64,000 nt of DNA, from positions 1,065,501 to 1,129,500 of the forward strand of contig LSRY02000008.1 in assembly GCA_001643675.2 (NCBI GenBank), read 5' to 3'. Made by a program: the position numbers and the translations under genes. The notes under the pieces were generated by a model. It was given only the letters and a program-made list of their open reading frames with translations. It made no database searches and was not told where the DNA came from. The number at the start of each line of letters is the position of its first letter. Position 1 is the first letter of the stretch. Source of the DNA: Monocercomonoides exilis (lineage: Eukaryota > Preaxostyla > Oxymonadida > Polymastigidae). Below are positions 1-11,505 of this stretch, one piece after another.

Positions 1-145
1 GGAGAGAAGAAGAAGAAGAAGAAGAAGAAGAAGAAGAAGAGGAGGAGGAGGAGGAGGAAGATGAGGAAGAAGAATATAATGATGATGATGAATATGCTTG
101 TGTAACTGTGCATGTCACAACAGATAAATACACCCCCATCCACTT

Positions 146-1302
146 TTAATTCATTTCTCTGTTTTGTGTGCACAGCAACTCTTCTGACTTGAGGAGCAGC
201 CAGCCAACCCCAATCTGTGCCAAATGCTTCTCCAAAAGCAAAAGGTGTGACTTATGCTCAGCAACATCGAGACGAATGGAATAAAAAGAGGACAAAGTGA
301 GTGAGCAAAGGGAAGCAACGTGGCTGGGTGCTTTTGTGGAAGAAAGAAGAACATCACAAAATGACTGCGAAATGATCGAATAAAATGCATCTTCTGGTAA
401 AATTGGAAAAGAAGGAAGCGAAATTGTGCAAAAGGACGAATCCGAAGCAAAAAGAGGAGTAGGCTTCGTTCCTTTCAAAATCATAAGAATGGAGAGAGAA
501 GCAGACGCAGATGGAGATGGTGCATTATACAGACAAGAAATGAGAGAAGTCAACAACGCTATTGCTTCTTCACGCGGAACCGGAGGCAGCTCATCCTGGC
601 AAGCACTGTTACCATCCAGAGGAGCAAGTGAATACAGCGACTTCAATGCATATGTCCACTTTCCCGACTGTTTTGACAGAGAAGGGGAAAGAAAGTCCTG
701 GCAGCGCTGAGGGTAATTGGCGAGGAGGAGCAGCCAAGAGCAAACAGGAGACAGAAAGCAGACATCGCGAGGAAGGCGAACAGAGGGACGAATTGGATGG
801 CTTTCTTCTGCTTGGCAGGCAGAAGATCGCGCAGCGATGTGAAGAAGTAGAAGAGCTGCTGGAGCAGAATGGAGAGGTATTGCTGTGACAGAGAGGCGTC
901 TGCTTTGGACAAATACACTGGGACTGACTTCAGAACAGCAGAAAGGGCGCAGAGGAGCACGCGGAAAAAACACAGATGCAGCTGAGTGTCTTTGCAGCGT
1001 AAGAGAAAGGCCTTCGCAATTGACGGCGCACCTGCAATGTCTTCAGATTCCAGCTTGTTCAGCTCCAGAGCAGTCATCGCACACACTGCAGTGGATGCAG
1101 TTGAACTCTTCTGGTTTTGCTTCCGGGCAAGGCAAGCATCCCACTCTTTTGCTTCTCCGCTGAGCAACTCAGTTGTGATGCGCTTAATCAGTTTGAACGA
1201 CAAGTCTGGCGAGCGGACAAGAATCTGCTCCAACTCCATGCTCCACTGTTCAAACACCGCATGATGCATTGAATGGGAGAAGGTGAAAAGCAAATAACTC
1301 AC
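146..1302 (-). CDS. C-terminal region of large ubiquitin-specific protease USP-1 (frameshifted)
   Basis: Two overlapping minus-strand frames (643-1302 and 146-973) read as one helical, Leu/Ser/Ala-rich segment lying directly 3' of the USP catalytic region. Helical tails of this kind are usual in very large USPs of the USP9X/USP24/USP34 type. The first frame ends within about 60 bases of where the second becomes protein-like (around 640-710), so one single-base shift joins them. The second frame meets a TAA at 146-148. If TAA is Gln it stays open into a Ser tract encoded by the GAA/GGA repeat at the window edge, so the gene may continue beyond base 1. Bases 1303-1430 hold a short Ser-rich stretch in a third frame that links this part to the catalytic region. 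No catalytic residues lie here. The assignment rests on strand, order and composition rather than on a recognised domain. Confidence 0.5.
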
Positions 1303-1429
1303 ACAAAAAATTTCAGGATGTGCAAAAATTTTGTATCAACCTTTTGAACATTCAAAACAATCATAGCCATAGAAGCTGAGACAGATGAGGATGAAGATGA
1401 TGAGCTTTTACCAGTAAGTTTCGTTTTAA

Positions 1430-3598
1430 TCAAAGATGAAACATATGTTGCAGATGAAGCACCAGTTGAAGATAATCTGGTATTAGTGACTGTTGTTGCT
1501 GCTTCCTCTTCTTCGGCGTATTGTTCGCATCCAAACTGCTCGTCCCATCTGAAGATGATTTCATTGGTAAATGCTCTGTCAAGGCGGAATCTGCGAACAC
1601 ATCGTTATTAAAAGGAGAACGCATCTTCAGCGGAGACTGGTGGGGCGGTGGAGGATGCATTGCGAAAAGAGGAAAAGATCCGATTGCTTGCGATACAGTT
1701 GGAGGCAGATGGCTCCCTCTTGCCATTTCTTTCAGCTTTACCTGTAGAATCTGACTGAGCAGCTGGCGCTCGAGGCTCCAGTCGTCCACAGGCTGCTTTC
1801 GCTCGTAGATGAGGATGTATGCCGAGTACGGCTTGACCGTGTCTGCCTCGCTCAGCAGGCCCAGGCGCTTGTACTTGAGGATCTCGGGATCGATCAGCGC
1901 GGTGTCGTCCAGGAAGCTCCCGCCAAAGGCCTCTGCTTTTAGTGTCTCAATGGCAGGAGAAGGGAGCAGCCTAACTCTGTCGTCGTTGAACTCGTACCAC
2001 TGGTGCGGCGCATCTCTTTCACACACAAATGAGATGTAGTGTCCAGCTTTGGCCGTGCCCAAGTGGTTGATGATGCCCTGCAGACGGTATTTGCAGCAGC
2101 TCTCCGGACGCAGCTTGTCTTTGCTTTCGTTGTTATGCGGCACCTGCAGATTCTTCAGATTCTCTTTGCGTCCAACCTTTTCCAAGGTAATTGCTGTGTC
2201 AGCTTTGGAAAACCGTTTCATACTGCTTAGTTTTTCTATCCTCACCTGCATCGCCTCCCACCTAAATGTCTCGAGATCCAAGTCCTCCTCAAGGAGGAAC
2301 TCAAACTTGTCGTTGATCTTCGCTCTGTTCCCAGTCAGCGGCTGGTAGTCAAAACGCCTGAGAAAAATAATGAGTGTATTCGGCAGGTCTCTCAGAACTG
2401 TTCGGTTGATCACATCAACCTTATGATACTTGCCACACTCTTCGCATTCGTAATCCTCAATCTTCGACCCAACCACCATCGACGTCAACGATTCCACCAG
2501 ACTCTTCTTCCCTTTCACTTCCACCTCGAGCACATTGAAGCCATCTGAATGCCACCGCTCGTGCCCGTATCGGCAGACATGCAGGTTCATCGCGTGACCC
2601 TTCAGAAAGCGCCGGACAAAGTTCGGAGCTGCCACTGCGTCCAAGTGCATCTCCAGCTTGTCCACAAGACACATGAAGAACTCGTGGATGTCACAATGCA
2701 CGCCATTCACAACTTGCTTCCTGTCCAGGTCGAGATATACCTCCAGAAACTGCTCAGCATCAATGAACTCCTTCCTGTTCGGGTTGTCCTGCAGCTCCCA
2801 GAAGAGATAGCGAACAGCTCTCCACACAGCACTATTCCGTTCTTTCTGCTCCTCTTTCACGCTGCGCAGCCGCATCTCTGACATCTTCGTCTCCAGCTCG
2901 TCTGGTGTGTGTGTGCTTGTTTATTTGCTCTTCTTCCACTCACTCAGCACATCTGCTTGTGAAGGTCTTGTCAGCTTCTCCAGGGCGCTTCCTTGAAACT
3001 GCTCTCCTTTTCACAGAAGAAGCGTGGAGCGCAGCTGCGTGTGTATAAACAGCTGCACAAACAGAGAGTTCATGTAGCACATTGTGCCTGGATTCACAAT
3101 GCCTCTGTATTTAACCTCTTCGCTTTTCTCAACCTTCTTCTCCTTTTTGTGCGATTTTGCAATCTGCTCGGCGGGTGTGAAGTGGAAAGACGTGTACGTA
3201 TTCTTGTAGTTCATCGTCTGCGCCTCGTTCAAAAGATGCAGCAGACGCTCTGTGTTTGCCTCATTTCCGCTGCACTGCGCAGCAATCAGACTCAAAATGG
3301 ACTTTCTGCTCTCTTTGTCTTCCATTAAATGGCTCTGAATGAGTTCCACTTCTGAGTTGCTACGTGAATGCGACTAGGTCAGCTTCCTCTGCTAATCGCG
3401 CCGTGCAATATTTGAGGGCAAATATGAAGTAGTAGAAGAAGAAGAAGAAGCAGAGAAACTGCGCAGCATCTCTTTCCCAGCCATTCCTGGTGGTGAAGCA
3501 CCCGTTGAAGCAGCAACGGTATCGAATCCAGTGAAAAGCTTGTCCATCCACAGATAATTAATGAGCATCAGCCCAAATAACTTCTCAGGCAGCTTCAA
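1430..3598 (-). CDS. Ubiquitin-specific protease (peptidase C19) catalytic region, USP-1
   Basis: This is a cysteine deubiquitinase domain that would remove ubiquitin from proteins. The Cys box reads NPGTMCYMNS (just upstream of 3013). After a long insert come a zinc-type pair (YECEECGKY), a His box (AGHYISFV) and a third-residue region (WYEFNDDRV) ending in SAYILIYER, all in the canonical USP order. Frames 3392-3598 and 3011-3349 are in phase, separated only by TAG at 3374-3376 and 3392-3394, which supports TAG as Gln. Frame 1430-2884 is also in phase but is separated by one TGA (3011-3013) and one TAA (2921-2923). The TGA just after the Cys box is therefore a real anomaly: a nonsense mutation, a sense TGA, or a tiny intron. 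Pro replaces the usual Leu in the N-L-G motif. C19 identity is secure; the precise USP class is inferred from size. Confidence 0.8.
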
Positions 3599-3638
3599 GC
3601 CAACTTCTGTTTTGATCCATCTTTCCAGTTTTCTCAGA

Positions 3639-4585
3639 TTATTTTCTGTTGTCCGATTGCATGCGCAATGAAGCTGAAAGCTCTTTCAGAATGACTCTCA
3701 GCGCAACTGAGACAGGCAGAAGAGACAGCTGGCGCTTCTTTGTGAGATTGTTCAGAGAAGAGAATGAAGAGGAAGAGGAAGTGGTGGAGGAAGAAGAAGG
3801 TGATGCTCCTGACAATTCATTGATGTACTTATCATCATCATCATCATCATCATCACCTCCCACTAACAAACACCTCGAACATCCATAATCACATCTGCCT
3901 GGTATTTAATGACAGCTCCAAGAGACTTAGCCACCCTTGCTGGTATCATCCCTGGACACTTCGTGTTTATTTCACTGTTGTTCAGTGCGGAATTCAGCAG
4001 CTCAAAGAGCGAAGAGAAAAAGACAGCAACATGGCGCTTCTGCATTCCCCGAGGCAAACAGGGACTGCCGAGAACGATGGAGGCAGAGGAGATGTCCAGG
4101 AAGGAGGAGAGGAGAGAAATAAGAAGTGGCTCATGCGGTGTGGAAGGGGAGCTGAAGGGTGAAAGAGCGTAAAGAGAATTGAAGAATGAAGAAGATGAAG
4201 AAGAAACAGAAGAAACAGGTGGTGAAACAATAGCATTTATAAAAGCAGAAGCAGAAAGCGGTTGAACAGCGTCAGCAGCGTCGGGAACAGCGCAGAAGAA
4301 GAGAAGGAAAAATGGCTCGAAAGCACTTGAAAGCAGAAGAGGAAGGACAGAAGAAGAGAACGAGCTGATCATCACGATGAGCAAAGCAAACAGCTGCTGA
4401 AGGGTTTCTTCGTCACTTTCTGAGTAAGAAGGAAGAGTGTTTGTAGAAGCAGAGTTTGGCTGCTGAGAGGAATGACCGAAGGAGGAGGAGGAGGAGGATG
4501 AGACAGAATGTGAAGATGAGTCATATGAAGAGAAGCTGACAAGAACTCTAGCTACATCCAGATAAGATTCAATGAGTGCTGTTGA
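3639..4585 (-). CDS. N-terminal helical region of USP-1
   Basis: Minus-strand frames 3863-4849 (only the part below about 4585 looks coding) and 3639-3869 give a Leu/Ser-rich, probably armadillo-like region with poly-Ser and a poly-Asp patch. It leads into the sequence ahead of the USP Cys box. Two breaks are visible. One is near 3850, next to the ATC/GAT triplet run. The other is near 3650, where adding one base to an A run would make the helical frame continuous into the 3598 frame. Such homopolymer shifts suggest sequencing indels or recent decay. Above about 4590 the same strand reads as poly-Leu that is simply antisense to a Lys/Glu-rich plus-strand gene, so the N terminus should lie near 4.4-4.6 kb. 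No promoter was identified. Confidence 0.5.
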
Positions 4586-4741
4586 TGAGACATCTGGTCT
4601 CTTCCAAAGAATAACCAGGAGCAGAAGAAAAAGAAGAAGGAGAAGGAGAAGAAGAAAATAGCAGAAGAGCGAAAGTTTCTTCGAAAGGAGACAGAAGCAC
4701 ACAGAGCAGAGCGAAAAGCTCGCGAAAGAGAGAAAAAGAAG

Positions 4742-6314
4742 ATGGAACTTGTGATGGACAGCGACGACACGCTCACAAAAGAGGAACAGCTGATAGCGAT
4801 GACAGAGAGTCCGCTTCTTGCCTGCATTCTGATGCAGCTGATGAATCAATACGAAAAAATCTAGATGATCTCCCCGAAGAAAAAGTCAGGTGTGGCCAGA
4901 GAGATAAGCGAAGGGACTATTTCATTTGAGACGGAAAAGAAAAGCAGGCTATCTCAAATAGAAAGCGGATCAATGCAATCGATTTCGTCTGCCTCTCGTT
5001 CGTTTGATTCGCCAACTTCTTCAATTCCCAGGCAGCCTTCATCATCTTCTGCGCAAATGTCGAATTATTTTTCTCATTCTTCATCATTTTCAACTTTGTC
5101 TTCGTCTTCTCATTCTTCTTTGCCTTTTTCTGCTTCTTCACCTTCTCCTCTATAATCATTTTAACATTTTTCCTCATCTTCTCCACTTCTTGCTTCTTTA
5201 TTTCTTTCAACTCCTTCAACTCCTTCCTCTTCATCCCCGACATCACCTTCAGATGGAATATCTCTAACTTCTCAGGATTTTGAGTCTCCACCACTGGATA
5301 AAATACACCAATTATTTATCAAACTCAGTCAGCACCTTGTTCGAGTTCCTCGTCCAAATGCCAAGGATTTTCTCATTCGTCAGGAGGAGCAAATGCTCAT
5401 TCATCACTGGACTCCTCGACTTCATTTTGGATGCCTTATCTTCTTTTCCCACTTGCTGGGCCACTTCCAATTTCCCAGCAGATCCCATCAAATCGATACA
5501 ATTGACATCCACAAGGATCATCTTCACAGGGCGTGTCTGTTGGGAATGTTGTGCCACTGGGTGTCTCTTCTGCTTCATTTATTTCGTCTGCCTGTGTGTT
5601 TGAGCAGATTCCGTCTGTGATACCCATCGCAGGAATTGCTGGAAACCCTCCGCTGACAGACTTCACCATACTTCTAACACAAATGAAGCAAGCTTTCCTG
5701 CCTCCTCCATATCCCTCTCGAATAGCACCATTCTTTTCGCCTTCTGAGCTATTCCACCACACAAATCACTCATCACGCCAGACATCTTCTGCTCTTTCAT
5801 CCTATTCCTCCACGCACTCTTCTTCTTCATAATCATCATATTCCTCCACTTCATCATCTCATCCACCAAATGAAGGCAATTTTCTTTCGAGTTCTCAGAA
5901 AACATCTCATCCAGCTGGATACCAAACTGATAAGAACATCCAAAAACCATCTAATTTCTGTTGTTTGTCATCATCTGCAGCATCTGAATATTAAAGCATT
6001 AATAATAACTGTAATAATAACTGTAATTACAACAACATTAGCAACAAGCAGACTTCATCAACCGAAATGAGCAAAGGAAAGGAAACAGAAGCTGATGGCA
6101 ACGCGACACTCAAACCATCAGCATAAACACTGCACTATCATCTCATGATATATGATCCACTTCACAAGAATCTTCTTCTTCTTCTTCTTCTTCTTCTTCT
6201 TCTTCTTCTTCTTCTTCTTCCTTCTCATCTTCTTCATTACCTTCTGCGCAACCTGCCTCCACCTTTCGTGATGTCCAATCCCTCAGTAGTTTATTCAGAA
6301 TTGAGGTGAATTGA
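4742..6314 (+). CDS. Coiled-coil / Ser-rich protein of unknown function
   Basis: One plus-strand frame is free of TGA from about 4594 to the TGA at 5618. It crosses TAG at 4862-4864 and TAA at 5153-5155 and 5162-5164, which are read as Gln. It begins with a Lys/Glu-rich predicted coiled coil, then a short conserved-looking segment (PLLACILMQLMNQYEKI), then a Ser/Pro-rich tail. The first in-frame ATG is at 4742, although the coiled coil starts upstream, so an unseen 5' exon is possible. Coding then appears to move to another frame (5533-6309; TAA at three places), and finally to a Ser-run frame ending in a TGA at 6312. At least two frameshifts are thus needed. It is divergent from USP-1, whose 5' end it abuts. 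I do not recognise the family. Confidence 0.5.
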
Positions 6315-6667
6315 TTAACGTGTCCAATTGCTAATATATGATGATATTCAAACATTATCGAAAAAAAAGGAAGAAAATAAAAAGGAAATACAAATGATTC
6401 ACAAATCAAAAGTGTGTTTTTTTTCATTGTTTTTATTTTGTAATTCACATTAATTATTTTGTTTTCCATAATTTTTTTCCGTCAAGCTGTTGATGATTGG
6501 AAACTTTATTGACTTGCCTCGTGCAAGCAAAACTCGAAAAGCCGATAAAGTTTTAGAAGCTTTGGAGTCCGCTGCTCCATCCGACCCCGTGGGATGTTTA
6601 CTTTATTTTATTTTTCGCTGCAAAAAAGGAAAGCCTTTCCAAGAGGCAATCCAAACCCGTTTTGAAG

Positions 6668-6759
6668 GTTTGCTTTTATATTTTTATTATCATTTAAACA
6701 TTGAGCAAATAAATTTTATTTTTTATGTTATGATTATTATTATTATTATTCGTTTAAAG
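6668..6759 (+). other. Intron 1 of copy 1
   Basis: The intron begins GTTTGC and ends TTTAAAG, and is flanked by exons whose phase (1) and protein alignment match intron 1 of the 54-kb gene. It is AT-rich with an ATT run before the 3' end. Confidence 0.75.
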
Positions 6760-6987
6760 AGAAAACTACAAAATTTCTATCAAATATCGGTGAAGTGCGT
6801 AAAAGAAGCCCCTTGAACCTTCGGGTTCAGCTTCTCAGTTGTGCTTCTTCCTTGTTTTCAATCGCTGAATTGAATCAAGAAGGCTGGGGCATTTCTCCCG
6901 GAGAATATTACTATTCACGGGAGAAAAACAAAGCCCCAGCACCTACAGCTTTATCAAGCAGTGATAAAGATGTTCTTTCAATTAGAA

Positions 6988-7097
6988 GTTTTTTTTATTT
7001 TTATTTATAATATTAATTTTTTTATCATTAATAATTTTAATAATTATTTTGTTTATAATAAAAAAAATGTGTTTTATTGAATGATATATTTTTTTAG
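6988..7097 (+). other. Intron 2 of copy 1
   Basis: The intron begins GTTTTT and ends TTTTTTTAG. Removing it joins two segments that align with exons 2 and 3 of the 54-kb gene, at the same relative place as that gene's intron 2. Confidence 0.7.
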
Positions 7098-7181
7098 ATG
7101 AAAAAGAGTTTCGAACTGCTGAACGCTGGCTTTAAAACCATAGTTCTTGCAGCTGCGAAAACTCGAGAAGAAAAAAAACAA

Positions 7182-7533
7182 GTTTGATTATTGTTTAAAT
7201 TTTTTTTTTCATTTGGGTGATTATTTTTGAAATCATAACTTTTTTCGGTGTTATTATTATTTTGAAAATTCATAATTATCTGCTGAATATTTATCATTAA
7301 AACATTAAATGTTTATCATTCATTTCAAAAGCCAAAGTCTGCTTTTAGAAAATAGAAGCTGCATCATTAAAAAATCATAACTTTTAAGGGTCCATTTATG
7401 AATATTCTTTTCAAGTTTTCAAACAGAAATTTTTGACAGAAAAAATATGATTTCGAAAATAATCACCCATTTAGTTTTTTGTTTTTAAAATTTTTCTTAA
7501 TTACTGATGTTAAATTAATTTATAAAATTTCAG
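7182..7533 (+). other. Intron 3 of copy 1, enlarged by an inserted element
   Basis: The intron begins GTTTGA and ends AATTTCAG. At 352 nt it is three to seven times longer than the other introns seen here. The excess is explained by the inverted-repeat element at 7214-7469. Confidence 0.65.
7214..7469. mobile_element. MITE-like inverted-repeat element inside intron 3
   Basis: The two ends are inverted copies of about 33 nt starting TGGGTGATTATTTT, with three or four mismatches. The 256-bp interior has no coding capacity. The element lies wholly within the intron, so it can be removed by splicing. The ends resemble the GGGTGATTTTTTT terminus of the pogo-like transposon at 49.3 kb and the repeats near 11.09 and 17.5 kb. 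A clear target duplication is not visible. Confidence 0.6.
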
Positions 7534-10269
7534 ATTTCGCTACAAATGAAAAAAAGCCAGAAGATATTGAAAAGCGATTGAGCAATACTGTATGTAATGA
7601 AAAAAATAAAAAAGAAGAATTAGAAAAAGAAAATACAGAAAATAAAAAACAAAAAGAAAAGAAAAAATTAAAAGAAAAAACAAACAATAAAAAAAAAGAA
7701 ACTAAAAAAAAGAATGAAGTGATAATATCAAAAGATGAAAAGATCATAAAAGAAAATAATAATAAAAATAAAAAAGAAAATAAACAATTAAAAGTAAAAT
7801 TAATAAATAATAATATAAAACACAAAAAAAGCGTAACAAATATTCTTTTAAATCATTTAATTCAAAAAAAACAAATATGAAATTTCCAACTCACTCAAAT
7901 CAAAACATAACACAATACCATCAAATTTTATCAATGAGAGCTCCAAGGCTGCAACATTGAGTGCTGGGGGGAGCGTTGGGGCTGCAACATTGAGTGCTGG
8001 GGGGAGCGTTGGAATGTTGACCAAAATAAAAACAAATATTATCATAAATGATTTTTACAATAAAAAAGAAAAGAATAAAAGAAAAAATAAAAAAGATAAA
8101 AATGAAAATATTGAAAAAAATAAGAAAAATGAAGAATATAAAAATAATAATGAATTTGAAAAAAGAAAAAAAAATAAATATTATCTTAAAGAAAAAAATG
8201 ATACTAAAAAATATTCATATATAGAAAATAATAACAATAATACAAATTTTTTTTATAATAACTTTTCAAGTAACAGATTTTCTTTGCAAAATTTTTATTC
8301 AAACACAACCTTTTCCAAAATCAATATTCCCAATTTTTCTGTCTATGGGATTGATGCTGAAGACTTTGGAGCTGGAGGTTTGAGGGATGATTGTGGGCTT
8401 GGAGCTGGAGGTGTGACGGATGCTTGCGGGATTGGAGCTAGAGTTGTTATAGAAAAAGAATTGAATGATGGAGAAGGAATTGAAATGGAAGAAGAGTTGA
8501 ATAACGGAGAAGGAATTGAAATGGAAGAAGAGTTGGATGGAGGAAAAGATGGAGTTGAAGGAGAGTGGAATGATGGAGAAATTGTGAAGGAGGGAGGGTT
8601 GGAAAGAGGGAGTGATGGTGGACATGTTGATGGAAATTTAGAAAATAGTATTTGTTTGTTGAAAAATATGAAAAGAGAAAGAAAAGGCTTTGGAATTTTT
8701 TCTCCAAATGAAAAAAGATTAATTGAAAAAACAAAAAAAGATTTATTTTTTGAAATGAAGAAAGAAGTGGAAGTCAAAATGTCCTATTCGACATTTAGCA
8801 AGAAAACAAATAATTTTATAAAATCAAAGAAAAGGACTGATTAATGTGCAATCTGTGAAAGAGGAAAATATTTAGAAAAGAAAAAATTTGAAATAGAAAG
8901 AAAAGGACTTAAATTGGGCCAAACTGAAGATGATGAATTGAATTTAATAATTCATCATCGAAAAAATGGCCCAACATCAAAGAAACTTTTTTTTGAGAAA
9001 AAAGAAAATCTAAAAAAAAATGAAGTTATTGTTTTAATGGATTTTTAAGAAAATTGGTGTTTACCTATTTCTAATAATGAGACTGGAAAATCATTTTTTA
9101 ATAAGAAACAAATTTTTCATTTGTGTTTTGTGGTTTTTTACGTTGATAATTTTGGCATTTAAAAAAAGTGTTGTTTTAATTATTTTTCAGAAATTTTATC
9201 ACATGATTATCGTTTTGTGTGTGAATGTTTGAAACAACTTTTGCAATTTGATATTATTATTAATGTTGATTCTTTTAACTTTTTTTGCGACAATGGGCCG
9301 CATTTTCGTAATTCTCAAATTTTAATTTTTTTTTTTCTGATAATTCATCTTTTTTATTTCTGATTCTTTAAATAGTAACTTTAATTATTCTTTTAATATT
9401 TTTTCTTCTTTTTTTCATAATCAGAAAAAAAAGATAAATGAAACGAAGCATTATTTTTTAAGGTTTGAATTTATTTATTTATTTATTTATTTAATTATTT
9501 ATTTATTTATTTATTTAGTCACAAAGAATTAAAAGAAACAAACTGGAATGAAATGAAAATAAAAGGTATGAAAAATTATTTGTTTTTTAAAAAAAGATAC
9601 AGGGAAACTTCTCGTTTCTCCGCTCAGCTGCGAAAATAGCTCAGGTTTGTTTGAAATTGAATATAAAATTATGAAAAAATTAGAAGCAAAAAAAAGAAAA
9701 GTTTTTGAAAGAAACGATAATAAAAAAAAATGATATTTTTATTTCAGAAAAAGGAAAATTTGGAAAAGGTGTGAAGAAAGTTATTGAAAATAGAATGAAA
9801 TTTTTAAATTTACATAAAGAAAAAGATTTTTTAAATTTGAATAATAATTTTTTTAATAATACGAATAATTCTTCAGATTCAAATAGCTTGACAAGTGAAA
9901 CAGGTATGTCACAGGTGTGTAATTCAAATTCCGAAAATTCAATTTTTGATTCATTTTCTGATAATTATTCTTTTAATAATTCTATTGAAAATTCTTTTTT
10001 TAATTAAAATCCTTTTTTCACTAATTTTCATTGTATAATTTGAAAAAATAGGTATGAAGGTATGATTTTTTTATTTATTTATTTATTTTTATTTTATTTT
10101 TTTTTTTTAAGACTATTGAAAGTGATTGATAATAATTAATGTTATAAACAAACTATAAAATTATTTTGAATTTGATTTCAATTTTATTAATTATTTTTTA
10201 TTTTTTATTTATTTTTTTAATTTAACTAACTAATTAATTAATAAAAAATAAAAGTTTAATTAACTTAGA

Positions 10270-10429
10270 AATAATAAATATTTATTTATGCTTATCCAAT
10301 GAAACCGAATTTTATTCGGTTGAGGACTAGACTGATTCGATCCTGTTGCTTTTTAATTTCTTAATGATAGAGTAACCTGCAGGACTTGGGTCCAGAATCA
10401 GTTTCCCAGGTAAATAAATGTTTATTATT
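10270..10429 (+). ncRNA. Structured RNA motif downstream of copy 1 (E1)
   Basis: The outer stem pairs 10270-10288 with 10411-10429 (19 nt, one mismatch). Inside are TGCTTA, a CCGAAT/ATTCGG hairpin, a GACTGATTC strand pairing with GAATCAGT, a GGAC/GTCC hairpin, and CCCAGGT, which could pair with the GGAC hairpin loop. The order of motifs, several of the bases and the position 3' of a transposase gene are shared with the element at 58961-59084. I do not recognise an Rfam family. It may be a ribozyme, a 3' UTR element or a small RNA. Confidence 0.45.
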
Positions 10430-10595
10430 ATTATTATTATAAAAAAAAAGTTTTAAAAAAATATTCAGTGAATTATTTAATTTTGTGTTGAAATTATTGT
10501 GTAAATTACGGGTGGAACAAAATTTGGAAAAAGAAAATTTCACCCCATAGATATAACTGAGATCCGATTATGCAAAAGATGAAAAAATATTTTAT

Positions 10596-10988
10596 ATGAT
10601 TGAGATGTTTATAAAGGAAATGGAGATAGTGAAAATTGCTTCAAAATGCATTTTTTGGTTGAAATTCGAATTATTATAAAAAAAAATGATTATTTTTTAT
10701 TTTTTGTCAAATACACATTTCCGCAAACTTTTATCATTCAACACGTGCTTTAAACAACAAATATTATATGAATGTGGTGTTATTTGTGAAATTGACAAAA
10801 TGCCATATTATACTATTATGCCTTGGAGTTTTGTGATCTCTTCATTAATTATTGTAAAATCAAATTTTCAATCGTCATTTACGATTAGAATCTTTGATAA
10901 GAATATAACAAAATATCTTAAATAAAATCACACAATCGGAAAAACATTGAATTTTTAAAAGTTGAATAATTTGAAATAAGATATTTGA
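10596..10988 (+). CDS. Small AT-rich ORF, uncertain
   Basis: This 130-codon frame starts at an ATG, crosses four TAA codons (first near 10675) and ends in TGA. The product is Ile/Phe/Lys-rich with two hydrophobic stretches. Nothing in it matches a family I know, and AT-rich DNA gives such frames by chance when TAA is sense. The rest of 10.43-11.5 kb is AT-rich with no gene I can support. It carries one half of a GGGTGATTTTTTT repeat at about 11089-11115. Confidence 0.2.
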
Positions 10989-11505
10989 TTTCAATTTCAT
11001 TTTTTCAAAACGAAAACATTTCTTTCCCATTTTGTGTTATCAAAGATCGGTATGTATTTATTCTAAAATTATAAATATTTAATACATGGGTGATTTTTTT
11101 TTGATATCATAAAAAAAGATCAAAAATCGAAAAAATAATATCTATGGTGGTCTTACTGATCAAAAAATCAAATTGATTTTTCTTCAGCATTTAGCTTTCA
11201 AATTATTTTATATGTTTGTTTTATTCATGAATACAATATGTCATTCCTTTTTTAAAATTAATAAGTTCTTATTGATCAAGATCAAAAAAAAATGTGAAAA
11301 ATAAAAAATAAAATTGCAAAAGGAAAATGTCAAGTTTCTCAACTCACTAAACAATCCTAATAAATAAAAAATACTTTGAAAAACACAATTGAAATAGTTT
11401 GCAATAAATTTGTTTCAATAAAAAATTATTTCACTTCAAACTTTTGAAACCAATTTGTTTTCTTGACTTTATCTATTTCTTCGACGGAAATATCATTACA
11501 ATATA

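Larger units (their letters stand above)
6493..10043 (+). pseudogene. Decayed HGK-type transposase gene, copy 1 (N-terminal domain + transposase, no USP)
   Basis: Exons are about 6493-6667, 6760-6987, 7098-7181 and 7534 onward, with introns starting GTTTG (once GTTTT) and ending AG. The exon 1 and 2 end phases match the 54-kb gene, and the exon 2 protein aligns with it (KFL, PL, QLLS, ELNQEGWGIS against LQDYGYDVTEG). TAA at 7133-7135 falls inside the aligned exon 3. After a Lys/Glu/Asn-rich linker the transposase part begins with the shared IFSPNEKRLI motif near 8696. It continues through RTD-x-C--C, MDF-x-ENW, FFCDNGPHFRN and a WNEM--KGMKNYLFF motif near 9550. TAA codons at 8842, 9046 and 9160 sit opposite sense residues of the 54-kb copy. 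The gene has a frameshift at an A8 run (about 7864-7871), lacks the HHGK region and has no USP domain. It is probably inactive, a relic of the same transposon family. Confidence 0.65.

Noticed and set aside
3863-4849. Full-length minus-strand ORF up to 4849 as the USP-1 N terminus
   Set aside because: Above about 4590 it becomes poly-Leu that is antisense to a plus-strand coiled coil in a long TGA-free frame, so only the lower part is kept.
10270-10429. tRNA, U1 snRNA, SECIS, hammerhead or HDV-type ribozyme identity for the structured motif
   Set aside because: No A/B boxes in tRNA arrangement, no donor-complementary 5' end, no SECIS quartet, and no hammerhead core. The HDV resemblance was limited to short words, so only a generic structured RNA is claimed.
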